This document shows positions 8,001 through 14,731 of a stretch of 32,373 nucleotides of DNA, one piece after another; the stretch's first letter is position 1; each line of letters begins with the position of its first letter. This DNA comes from Bacteroidota bacterium (lineage in GTDB: Bacteria; Bacteroidota; Bacteroidia; Chitinophagales; Saprospiraceae). The position numbers were made by a program, and so were the translations under genes. The notes beneath the pieces were generated by a model, which was not told the DNA's origin, did no database searches, and saw only the letters and a list, made by a program, of their open reading frames with translations. The DNA lies in the NCBI GenBank assembly GCA_016124585.1, contig WGNL01000027.1, positions 1-32,373 on the forward strand. Reading direction: 5' to 3'.

Positions 8001-10730
8001 CGGAGCCCCTTTTTCATCCACGGAAACCACTTTCACTGTGCCATCCTTGCCGATGTCCACCCGGTTGTCGCCGCCAGTACCTTTTGGCATCGAAATGCCA
8101 ACATAGTCAGGGTAGGGGGAGTAAGGGATTTTGGTGTTGTAGATGCTGAAATCACCTCCTTTTTCGAAGGCCCTCGCCCGCAGATTCACATTCAGTTTGC
8201 CGGGTGCAGTTTTATTGTCGGCGTAAATATTGGCGCTGAAGTTGGCAGTGCCTTCGTTGTTTGTGGTTCCATCGAAAATTACCACTGGCTCACCCGAGTA
8301 GAGTCTTCTTGCTGGGTCGTCAAAATGGTAATCTGGGTATTTTGGAAACGTAGTTGTGATTTGGTTTACCTCTGCTTCCACCACGGTTTTTAGGTTCTTG
8401 CCCGGTGCTCCGTGCAACCAATCGACTTGCAGCTTGGCTTTTGCTGGTTCGTCTTTGCTGGTCAGTTCTTTTTTGCCAAAATCCAGGTCAATCTTCAAGC
8501 GGTTCGGCTTCACCGTTTCCACTTTGATGTTTTTGGTAAAAACAGCGCCACCTGCTTTCACGATGGCCGTCCAATTGCCTGTAGGTGCATCCGTGCTGGT
8601 AGCCACTGGCAGTGCGTACAAGTTTTGTACGTTTTTTGTGGTGACTGTCTTGTACTGGGTTTGCCCCCTGCTGTCGGTCAGTTCAAAAGCGATAGGGTAG
8701 TTATCGGGTAGGGTAGCGTCTTTGTCTTCCAGCACGAAATTGAGGAACAAGCTGTCGCCAGGGCGCCATACCCCCCGGTCGCCGTAAAGGAAGCCCTTGA
8801 GCCCTTTTTGAGATATTTCACCTGCCACATCGAAACGGCTGAGGCTGAGGCTGTTGCCATCGGCGGTTTTCAAGTAGCCCTTCATTTTTTCCTTCTTCGC
8901 AATTATGAGGAACGGCTTTTTGTCAAGCTTCAGTTCAGCAATTCCATCACCGTTGGTTTTTACAGTGTGGATGAGCTGTTGTTGGTAGTCGTAAAATTCC
9001 AGGTCCACATCGCCAACACTTTCCGTGGTTCGAAGGTCGGCTACTGCCACAAAATAGGAATTGTCTGTACCTCCTTTGGCAGTGATGCCAAGGTCGCTGG
9101 CAATCACATTGCTTTGCGCAAAATGCTCCGAATTGTAGTAAGCCGGGAAACATGGATTGTTTCGGTGTGTCCATTCAAAGCCATCGTAGTACCCATCCAT
9201 CCCATAATAATCCCCCCAAAATGAGCGGATTTCGCCGTTCTCGTCAGTATTGCTTTGCTGATTGATTTCCTTGAGGTTGTCTCCTTGTTTGCGGTTGCTG
9301 CATTGGAACATGGCGTATTCCGGCCTAAAACCGATGCGAACTTGGTAAATGGCATTCGGGTCGGCTTTGAAAAGAGTACTCAAGTCGAGGGCGTAGCGAG
9401 TCCAAGTGCCTGTGTTGGATGCAGGGTTGAGGCCCTTAAGCGGTACCATTTGTTGCTTGATGACCCTCCCAACTCGATGCAACTCGTAAGAGTCGTTGCC
9501 ATCCAAGTCGTTTGTTTGCAGGAACTGCAAAATGTTGTTGTCATAAATTTTGAAGATTTCAACCTCCACGGCATCCAAGCTGACGGCCTCGAAAGGAAGT
9601 ACCAAGCCTTCATCACTGCTGGGCAGAATCACGCCACGCCCAACCATGCGTACCATTGGACGGACAGGTTCAAAATCAACTTGCCAAATGGTTGGTTTTT
9701 CCATGCGTTGCTCCGCAATGTTCTTGATGCCGGGGCGTACTTCGAAGATAACTTTTCCTGCCAAACGCTGACTGGGATACACGTTGATTTTGTTGCCATC
9801 AATCGTGAAATTGAGGGTGGTATTGGCAGGTTCGTCGTAGTAGTAATCATTGCTGGCAGCTTTGGCTTCCCCTTTAATACCAATGAGGCCATTAATATCT
9901 TGGTTTGGGAGCAGTGGGTCGCTGAATTGAAGTACAACGTATTGATTATCAGCTTGTACTACCCGTGCAGACATCACCATGAAATCTCCGAGTGCTGGAA
10001 TGGTGATTTTGGTTTCATCCTTTGTTTTTAGGTCAATGGGCTTGCCATTCCATGCCACTTTTACTTCAGAAGCTGCGGTTCCCCGCACGATTTGACCAAC
10101 GGTAAAATTATGGGTCAACCCATCGGCGCTGTGGTCCCAGGTAATTGGCAAATCTTTACCACCTTGCGAGGCATTCAGCACTTTTTCCAAGTCCTCATTT
10201 TTCACATTGTCTGTTACTAAAACCGCACCTTTCAGCACCTGTCGCTGTAGGTCGCTCACATCTTCTGCTTCCATGCCGAAAACTTCTACGTTGAGGTTTT
10301 GCTCCCTAATCAGAAAGTCAAATTCAAAGCTTTTTGCTTCTTCGGGCAGATTGTCGAAGACTTCCTTCAATGAGACTTTAGCGACGTAGGCAGTGCCACT
10401 CTCCCAGCCATCTTCTGGGTCGAAACGAACGGTGTGGTCATCTTCCCAGATAGCATTTCCACTGATGGAGGGTTTGAAATCGAGGATGTCATCAGCCTCA
10501 GAGCCAATTTTGTCTGTAGGAATGGCAGCCCCAGCAAACCGTACCCGAACAGGGTCAGTTTTGGAGATGACACCTGCCGTGTAGGCGTAGATGTAGCTCT
10601 TGACAGCTTCCGGGATTTCTTTGGCCCGCAGTATTTCTTTTTTGCCGCAGGCAGTAAAAAAACTAATAACGATGAGCAAGAAAGCAGTAATGAAAAATGA
10701 AATTTGTTGTTTTCGCATGATTTTGAACAT
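5067..10730 (-). CDS. Alpha-2-macroglobulin family lipoprotein with thioester motif, 1887 aa
   Basis: Bacterial alpha-2-macroglobulins are envelope-anchored, broad-range protease traps: a bait region is cut and a Cys-Gln thioester then links covalently to the protease. Here a hydrophobic signal (residues 10-27) ends in FTAC with Cys28 as the lipidation site. The middle has repeated macroglobulin beta-domains, including GVWRPGDSL of an MG2-type domain (about residue 690), and the alpha-2-macroglobulin core around ATLPRVLGPGETL. The thioester motif GCIEQ is intact (Cys1431, Gln1434), followed by the helical alpha/alpha-toroid domain and a C-terminal receptor-binding-like beta domain. Length is typical for Bacteroidota members. 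ATG at 10730 is used, but the second Met (10718, MRKQQISFF) gives a more usual signal peptide. No penicillin-binding protein pbpC, the common partner in proteobacteria, is adjacent. Confidence 0.93.
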   Translation of the reverse strand: MFKIMRKQQISFFITAFLLIVISFFTACGKKEILRAKEIPEAVKSYIYAYTAGVISKTDPVRVRFAGAAIPTDKIGSEADDILDFKPSISGNAIWEDDHTVRFDPEDGWESGTAYVAKVSLKEVFDNLPEEAKSFEFDFLIREQNLNVEVFGMEAEDVSDLQRQVLKGAVLVTDNVKNEDLEKVLNASQGGKDLPITWDHSADGLTHNFTVGQIVRGTAASEVKVAWNGKPIDLKTKDETKITIPALGDFMVMSARVVQADNQYVVLQFSDPLLPNQDINGLIGIKGEAKAASNDYYYDEPANTTLNFTIDGNKINVYPSQRLAGKVIFEVRPGIKNIAEQRMEKPTIWQVDFEPVRPMVRMVGRGVILPSSDEGLVLPFEAVSLDAVEVEIFKIYDNNILQFLQTNDLDGNDSYELHRVGRVIKQQMVPLKGLNPASNTGTWTRYALDLSTLFKADPNAIYQVRIGFRPEYAMFQCSNRKQGDNLKEINQQSNTDENGEIRSFWGDYYGMDGYYDGFEWTHRNNPCFPAYYNSEHFAQSNVIASDLGITAKGGTDNSYFVAVADLRTTESVGDVDLEFYDYQQQLIHTVKTNGDGIAELKLDKKPFLIIAKKEKMKGYLKTADGNSLSLSRFDVAGEISQKGLKGFLYGDRGVWRPGDSLFLNFVLEDKDATLPDNYPIAFELTDSRGQTQYKTVTTKNVQNLYALPVATSTDAPTGNWTAIVKAGGAVFTKNIKVETVKPNRLKIDLDFGKKELTSKDEPAKAKLQVDWLHGAPGKNLKTVVEAEVNQITTTFPKYPDYHFDDPARRLYSGEPVVIFDGTTNNEGTANFSANIYADNKTAPGKLNVNLRARAFEKGGDFSIYNTKIPYSPYPDYVGISMPKGTGGDNRVDIGKDGTVKVVSVDEKGAPQKGRNLSVGLYRVEWRWWWDQGDDYVSQFNSTNHFNAISSEGLVTNAEGKATYNVNVNNWGRYLVRVCDTESGHCTGDYFYAGYPWYGDDGGNIASRQEAAMMTFTASKEKYKVGDDIEITVPAGDKGRVLITLETGTKVIKSMWKDAKKGENKFKFEATEEMSPTVYAHVSLLQPHGQVKNDLPIRMYGVLAVDVEDPKTLLKPVIKMSDELKPEQEFTVEISEENGEDMAYTIAVVDEGLLGLTNFKTPDPHGALYAREALGVKTWDLYDYVLGAYGGELERILAVGGDGEVNTPTERKNANRFKPVVLHAGPFKYTGGKKKHTFKMPNYVGSVRVMVVAANADAAYGNAEKIVPVKKPLMALATLPRVLGPGETLKLPVSIFAMDSKVKNVDVSLAETTGLVNIVGGATRSMSFAKPDEDMTYFDLKVGEKTGIAKFKITAKGGGELATQEIELDVRNPNPYVTRVNDGLMRGGESWSQAYKAFGTEGSNSGVLEVSAIPPLKLGERLKYLIQYPHGCIEQTTSAAFPQLYVDKLTKLTEQQKADQTANINAAIDKLKNFQMPSGGFTYWPGNDYDSWGTNYAGHFLLEAKAAGYKVPDAMIDRFVKFQQGQAKRWNPDTRGTQHSWTELDQAYRLYTLALAKKAETSTMNRMRELKNLSNEARWRLAATYALMGKQEIGKEIVKNLPTTGEVYSWWGHTYGSSLRDEAMILETQVLLGDMSAAAANLRHVAESLSNEQWYSTQTTAYSLLAIGKFAGKSKVGDDFKFSYDLGDGKVVNAGSNTPLMQISVPLNGAEKTLTVKNSGEGVLYARLILTGQPLVGDATATANNIKIEVNYLTPNGVKLNPAAIPQGTDFIAEVVVTNLGTRAYDLREMALTQIFPSGWEIINARLHNFTEFANTNVPEYQDIRDDRVLTYFDIARSARQVYRVRLTAAYQGRYYLPTVGCAAMYDNTISASRPGMWVEVVNGDKGI

Positions 10731-10780
10731 GGTGGTAAAAATTTATGAAAATGGTGGGAATACGTTGAAGTTTTCAGCCC

Positions 10781-10812
10781 GAAAGTTAGGAAACTATTTT
10801 ACCTCCATCAAA
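10781..10812 (-). promoter_or_regulatory. Probable promoter of the alpha-2-macroglobulin gene
   Basis: On the minus strand TTTG (10812-10809), 20 bases, then TAACTTTC (10788-10781), one mismatch from TAnnTTTG. It lies about 50 bases before the ATG and inside the 170-base divergent intergenic region shared with the Lon-domain gene. Confidence 0.45.
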
Positions 10813-10879
10813 AGTCTTTTGAGTAGCCGTAGCCGAATCCAAACAGACCGTGGCAAATGAGCAATTATCCGCATTTGTC

Positions 10880-10887
10880 TAACTTTG
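10880..10887 (+). promoter_or_regulatory. -7 promoter element of the Lon-domain gene
   Basis: TAACTTTG matches TAnnTTTG perfectly and ends 16 bases before the ATG at 10904. No clear TTTG lies at the ideal distance upstream, so the -33 element is weak or absent. Confidence 0.4.
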
Positions 10888-10903
10888 GCGAAAATTATTA
10901 TTG

Positions 10904-11542
10904 ATGCAAACCATCCTGCTCCCAATGTTTCCCCTTCGCCTCGTAGCATTTCCTGGCGAACTGCTCAACCTCCATATTTTTGAGCCGAGGTACAAACAGC
11001 TCATCAGCGAATGCGAAGCCAAGGGCACAACTTTTGGGATTTCCGCATTCATAGAGGATAAAGTGCAGGAAATCGGCACAGAAATCGAGCTGATTTCTAT
11101 CGACAAAGTTTACCCGAAGGGAGAAATGGACATTCGTACTCGTGGTATTGGGCTTTTTAAGGTGCTGGAGTTTCTTCCTCAGCTTGAAAATCGACTCTAC
11201 ACTGGTGCTGAAATTTTGCGCCTACCGCATGACCTAGAAGGGGAGTTTGTGAAAAACGAAAGAATTCTTGAACACATGGGGGAGCTGTATCGGATCATGA
11301 ACATTACGAAGCCTCTACCTGAACATTCTCCAGATTTTACAACCTATCAGATTGCACATTTGGTTGGTTTCTCACTTGAACAAGAGTATGAATTTCTGTG
11401 CATTCCTGAAGAAATTCAACGGCAGGAATATATGTTGACGCATCTTGAGCGGCTATTGCCCACGGCTCGTGAAATGGAGGAATTGCGGCAAAAAGTGCAG
11501 ATGAATGGCCATTTCAAGAATGTCTTGCCACCAGAAGTGTGA
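10904..11542 (+). CDS. Lon substrate-binding (LON N-terminal) domain protein
   Basis: A 212-aa stand-alone Lon N-terminal domain. The opening LPMFPLRLVAFPGELLNLHIFEPRYKQL is diagnostic: PLFPL-x-x-V-x-x-PG and the IFEPRY helix match the family. There is no AAA+ or peptidase part, so it cannot degrade proteins itself. Such proteins are thought to bind substrates or act in other protein-handling roles, but the cellular function is not known. The length of about 200 residues is normal for the stand-alone family. The ATG at 10904 is chosen over the in-frame TTG one codon earlier. It is divergent from the alpha-2-macroglobulin gene and convergent with the nuclease gene, 23 bases away. Confidence 0.9.
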   Translation: MQTILLPMFPLRLVAFPGELLNLHIFEPRYKQLISECEAKGTTFGISAFIEDKVQEIGTEIELISIDKVYPKGEMDIRTRGIGLFKVLEFLPQLENRLYTGAEILRLPHDLEGEFVKNERILEHMGELYRIMNITKPLPEHSPDFTTYQIAHLVGFSLEQEYEFLCIPEEIQRQEYMLTHLERLLPTAREMEELRQKVQMNGHFKNVLPPEV

Positions 11543-11565
11543 AAATTGTATTTCCCGCCAATCAG

Positions 11566-12000
11566 TTAAATTTCCTTGCCCCAGGATTTAAGTACCTCAA
11601 CTTTCACCAAATACATTTTTGTATTGCTTCCGGCATCGCCACCAGTTACGGCCTTGAAGTACTGTTTTTCTTCGAAAAGTTTGCGTTTCAGGGTTTCGGT
11701 TTTGAAGGCAAAAAACTGCCCTGCAAACTTGTAAACCCAAAATGAAGCGGTGGTGGCGGCGAGTGCCGTTGCTTTGCCACGACTTTCGTACTCAATGGCA
11801 ACGTTGCCGGTTTGGTGTGCCATCAGGTCATTTTTTACTTCGAAAGTCCAACCCTTGGAAATGATTTTTAGGTCATAACCTTTTGAGGTTGAGAATTCTA
11901 TGTCGTCGTCGGCGAGGTTCAAGCGGAGGGCGAGGCGGCTGGCAACTTCCCGTTCGGCTGCTTGTCCATCCTTTAAATCTTTTTTGAAATCATAGTGCAT
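11566..12000 (-). CDS. Small PD-(D/E)xK nuclease-like protein, 144 aa
   Basis: The sequence has the layout of a minimal restriction-endonuclease-like fold: an N-terminal helix with acidic residues (E16, E18), then D43 in YDLKI, a FEVKND strand giving E54-x-K56, and a TGNVAIEYESRGK segment (64-76). The 'TGN-x-x-IE-x-E-S-RGK' stretch is typical of small phage-type nucleases of this superfamily. It is expected to be a metal-dependent DNA-cleaving enzyme, but substrate and role are unknown. It starts 38 bases downstream of the LysM gene on the same strand and is probably co-transcribed with it, which is an odd pairing. No signal peptide is present, so it acts in the cytoplasm. Confidence 0.7.
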   Translation of the reverse strand: MHYDFKKDLKDGQAAEREVASRLALRLNLADDDIEFSTSKGYDLKIISKGWTFEVKNDLMAHQTGNVAIEYESRGKATALAATTASFWVYKFAGQFFAFKTETLKRKLFEEKQYFKAVTGGDAGSNTKMYLVKVEVLKSWGKEI

Positions 12001-12038
12001 GTATAAGGAGTTTTGAAGCTAGGTTGACATTGATGAAG

Positions 12039-12890
12039 CTATTCGAAATACTTGAGTTCTACATAAAATTTGGGGTCTTTCGCACCCAGCAATTTTGCAA
12101 CAGAAGGGGACAATACAACGATGATATCGTCTCCGTAGGCTTGGTCAGGTATTGGTGCGATTACCTTGGCAAACACGGTTTTTTTCTTCAAAGGATTGGT
12201 GATTTGGATGATGGAGCCAATTGGTGCATTTCGGTGCAGTGCAAAATAATCGTCCGCTCCTTTTTTCTCTCGTTGCCAATAAGCAGCCCCGTTTTGGAAC
12301 ATCGTTTTTTTTGCGGTCTTAGCTCCGTTAAAAGCTTGTTGAAGTGACTGCATCCGAAGGCTCAGTGGGTTTCGGTTGGCTGCCTGGAGTGAATCTGGAA
12401 TGCCAGCAGTACTCAACCAGCCAATTTGAATTAACTGCCCTGAGTGTAGCGCCGTGTTGTTCAAGCGATTGCGAAGTTTTAGGGTGTCTGGCGCTATTCC
12501 GAAATAAGTTTTTGAAACACTGTAAAAAGTGTCACCATGCTTCACGGCATAAAAAACCGGAACGAAATTCTTCCGGGGCCAAGCTAATTTCCAATCCACA
12601 ATGGCCGAGTCAGGTATCGGGACATTGACAGTCTGGTTCGGTGACACAGTGCCATCAGCAGGCAGTTCCGGGTTAAAATTGTAAAGAGCATCCAAGTTGA
12701 GGCCATAGAACTTGGCCAAGGAGTATATCGTCTGGCCTTTGGTCAACTGGTGCCCAAAAATGCCATTGCCAAAATCATCCAAGTTGAGGAAAATAGTATC
12801 TTTCGGCGTGAGGTAGCTCAGGCTATCGCCTGTTGCGAAAAGGGAAATACAAAGGGCTGTGCCCATTAGGGTTAGGACAAGTTTTCTCAT
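12039..12890 (-). CDS. Exported LysM protein with RlpA-like double-psi barrel domain
   Basis: A 283-aa exported protein: N-terminal signal peptide (MRKLVLTLMGTALCISLFA), LysM domain 1 at about 46-93 (QLTKGQTIYSLAKFYGLN), LysM domain 2 at about 113-157 (AVKHGDTFYSVSKTYFG), a helical linker, and a C-terminal double-psi beta-barrel region at about 216-280 (ALHRNAPIGSIIQITNP, then a GDDIIVVLSP block). LysM binds peptidoglycan N-acetylglucosamine. Double-psi barrels of the RlpA type bind or cleave denuded glycans, although the RlpA catalytic Asp/His are not evident here. Likely a periplasmic cell-wall-binding protein. It leads a probable two-gene unit with the nuclease gene. Confidence 0.87.
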   Translation of the reverse strand: MRKLVLTLMGTALCISLFATGDSLSYLTPKDTIFLNLDDFGNGIFGHQLTKGQTIYSLAKFYGLNLDALYNFNPELPADGTVSPNQTVNVPIPDSAIVDWKLAWPRKNFVPVFYAVKHGDTFYSVSKTYFGIAPDTLKLRNRLNNTALHSGQLIQIGWLSTAGIPDSLQAANRNPLSLRMQSLQQAFNGAKTAKKTMFQNGAAYWQREKKGADDYFALHRNAPIGSIIQITNPLKKKTVFAKVIAPIPDQAYGDDIIVVLSPSVAKLLGAKDPKFYVELKYFE

Positions 12891-13014
12891 TATTGTGAAA
12901 ATATTATTGAGTTGTTGCGTGATTGGGATATGAGAATCCTGGATAATCCATAATTATTTGGTTTCAAGGTGCTTCGATAGCTCAACTTCCCAATAGCTCA
13001 ATTTCAACTATTTC

Positions 13015-13785
13015 ATGGTCAAAATTACAAATTCGCTTGGAATCATTCCTGCCCGTTTTGCGTCCAGCCGATTTCCTGGCAAGCCATTGGTAGATATTGG
13101 CGGCAAAACGATGGTGCAGCGAGTGTATGAACAAGCCTCTCAATCGGCACTTGGGGCCGTTGTGGTTGCGACGGATGACCAACGAATCTTCGACAAAGTA
13201 GTAAGCTTTGGTGGTCAGGTTGTCATGACTTCAGACCGACATTCTACTGGTACAGACCGTTGCGCCGAGGTTGCCAAAATGCCAAAATACGCTGATTTTC
13301 AATTTGTTGTAAATGTGCAGGGCGATGAGCCTTTCATTTCGCCAATACAAATCAATGCAACCTTGGACGTTTTGGTCCAAAACGAGTCACTTTCAATTGC
13401 AACCTTGGCCAAACTCCTTGCACCCGGTAGTCAATTGAACCTCCATGACCCAAATCATGTCAAAGTTGTTTTTGACAAAAATCAACGTGCCTTGTATTTC
13501 AGCCGTTGGCCGTTGCCATTTTACCGAAATTTACCTTCAGAAAACTGGCTGGCAGAAGGTCAATTCCACAAGCATATCGGGCTCTACGCCTTCCGTCGAG
13601 AAATATTGTTGGCTGTGGCCAAGTTGCCGCCTGGCCGATTGGAACTAGCCGAATCACTGGAACAACTCCGCTGGCTCGAAAATGGCTACTCGATTGGTGT
13701 GGCACTGACAGAATTTGAAAGTATTTCCATTGATTCACCAGCTGATTTAGCTTTGGCAATTGGGCAGTTGGCAGCGGGTAATTAA
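13015..13785 (+). CDS. kdsB: 3-deoxy-manno-octulosonate cytidylyltransferase
   Basis: KdsB activates KDO for lipopolysaccharide inner-core synthesis: KDO + CTP gives CMP-KDO + diphosphate, in the cytoplasm. The 256-aa protein has the hallmark N-terminal nucleotide-binding loop IPARFASSRFPGKPL, the segment VVATDDQRI, the SDRHSTGTDRCAEV loop, the metal/sugar site VNVQGDEPFI and the late HIGLYAFRR motif. Length matches the family. The ATG at 13015 places the first strand (ITNSLGIIPAR) correctly. It lies 46 bases upstream of the Nudix gene in the same direction, and the two are probably co-transcribed. It indicates a KDO-containing outer membrane. Confidence 0.96.
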   Translation: MVKITNSLGIIPARFASSRFPGKPLVDIGGKTMVQRVYEQASQSALGAVVVATDDQRIFDKVVSFGGQVVMTSDRHSTGTDRCAEVAKMPKYADFQFVVNVQGDEPFISPIQINATLDVLVQNESLSIATLAKLLAPGSQLNLHDPNHVKVVFDKNQRALYFSRWPLPFYRNLPSENWLAEGQFHKHIGLYAFRREILLAVAKLPPGRLELAESLEQLRWLENGYSIGVALTEFESISIDSPADLALAIGQLAAGN

Positions 13786-13831
13786 TAACGGCTACTTCCA
13801 CTCCAACTGCCAACAGTCAAATTGTAGAAAT

Positions 13832-14359
13832 ATGAAATTTTGCTCCAATTGCGGCTCGTCCGACCTCAAATTCGAAGTGCCAGCTGGCGACAACCATCTT
13901 CGGCAGGTTTGTGGTAATTGCGCCGAAATCCACTACCACAACCCGAAGATCATCACGGGTTGTCTGCCAATTTGGGAGGGGCAAGTCTTGCTTTGCCGCC
14001 GAGCGATTGAGCCAAGGGCTGGCTATTGGAACGTTCCGGCAGGTTTTCTCGAAATTGGGGAAGCAGTTGAGGACGGTGCAATGCGGGAAGTGTGGGAAGA
14101 GGCAGAAGCGAAAGTGCATATCCTTGGTTTGCAGTCTGTTTTCACTTTCACCAACTTTTACCATGTTTACCTGCAATTTGTCGGCGAGCTTGTGGGCGGT
14201 AAGTTCGGGGTGGGAGAGGAGAGCCTGGAATCCAGGTTGTTTTCGGAAGAGGAGATACCTTGGGAAGAAATCGCTTTTGAGTCTTCTCGGTTTGCACTAC
14301 GACATTATTTTGAGGATAAAAAAAAAGGTAATTTCAAGTTGCACATCGGTTCGATATGA
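13832..14359 (+). CDS. Zinc-ribbon Nudix hydrolase
   Basis: A 175-aa protein with an N-terminal four-Cys zinc ribbon (C4, C7, C27, C30) and a Nudix domain. The Nudix box runs from G71: G71-x5-E77-x7-R85-E86-V87-x-E89-E90, which supplies the metal-binding glutamates. The usual Gly after the EE pair is Glu92, as in the REVWEEA-type variant common in zinc-ribbon Nudix proteins. The preceding RAGYWNVPAGFLE fits this group, which hydrolyses nucleoside diphosphate derivatives such as ADP-ribose or NADH; the exact substrate is not predictable. The ATG at 13832 is chosen because it starts directly before the first Cys pair. A longer in-frame TTG start at 13760 would overlap kdsB and adds an unlikely N-terminus. 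Confidence 0.9.
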   Translation: MKFCSNCGSSDLKFEVPAGDNHLRQVCGNCAEIHYHNPKIITGCLPIWEGQVLLCRRAIEPRAGYWNVPAGFLEIGEAVEDGAMREVWEEAEAKVHILGLQSVFTFTNFYHVYLQFVGELVGGKFGVGEESLESRLFSEEEIPWEEIAFESSRFALRHYFEDKKKGNFKLHIGSI

Positions 14360-14731
14360 TAGGAACCGACTTTCAAAAAATTCCAACCTTAAAGCAGTTG
14401 ATAAATTTCCCAAACAAGGTTTTTTTAAAATAAGAAAACCCTGCTTCGTGATAATGGTCACTGCGTGTGGCCTTGGTTCGCATCTATTTTTGCCTTCGTA
14501 AAATCAGGGTACTATTTTGGCTGTCTGGCGCCTTCCGATTGACAAAAATCACCAGCCAACATCCCGTTTGTAGCCTTAAAATTTGAAACGATGATTCGAA
14601 ATTTGCTGACGCATTTGCTGCATTGTACGGGCCATTGCCCATGAAGTTTTGCATTGAAAAAAAACACACCTTATCCGACATTGAAGGATGGTCAGTCACA
14701 CCAAATTTTCACTTAAAAAATCTGAACCATC
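14360..14731. other. Intergenic region upstream of the persulfide dioxygenase gene
   Basis: 372 bases between the Nudix and MBL/rhodanese genes. It has no long gene. The only small reading frame of interest is the 17-codon frame at 14591-14644. No clean intrinsic terminator or TAnnTTTG element was found. A GGTTTT/AAAACC pair near 14420-14450 has no T-run after it. Confidence 0.5.
14591..14644 (+). CDS. Possible Cys-containing leader peptide, 17 aa
   Basis: ATG to TGA encodes MIRNLLTHLLHCTGHCP, with Cys12 and Cys16 close to the end, 87 bases upstream of the sulfur-metabolism gene at 14732. Short upstream peptides with Cys near the end are known as cysteine-responsive attenuators in front of sulfur genes in Actinobacteria. 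I infer a similar possibility here. No terminator hairpin is visible between it and the main gene, and a short random frame cannot be excluded. Confidence 0.3.
   Translation: MIRNLLTHLLHCTGHCP

Noticed and set aside
7707-8393. 228-codon plus-strand frame, and others such as 9255-10031 and 5847-6521
   Set aside because: All are antisense shadows inside the alpha-2-macroglobulin gene, a result of its GC-rich codons.
13760-13831. N-terminal extension of the Nudix protein
   Set aside because: Needs a TTG start inside kdsB and adds residues before the zinc ribbon with no family support.
14484-14699. 71-codon minus-strand frame
   Set aside because: No features; overlaps the possible leader peptide region and has no promoter.
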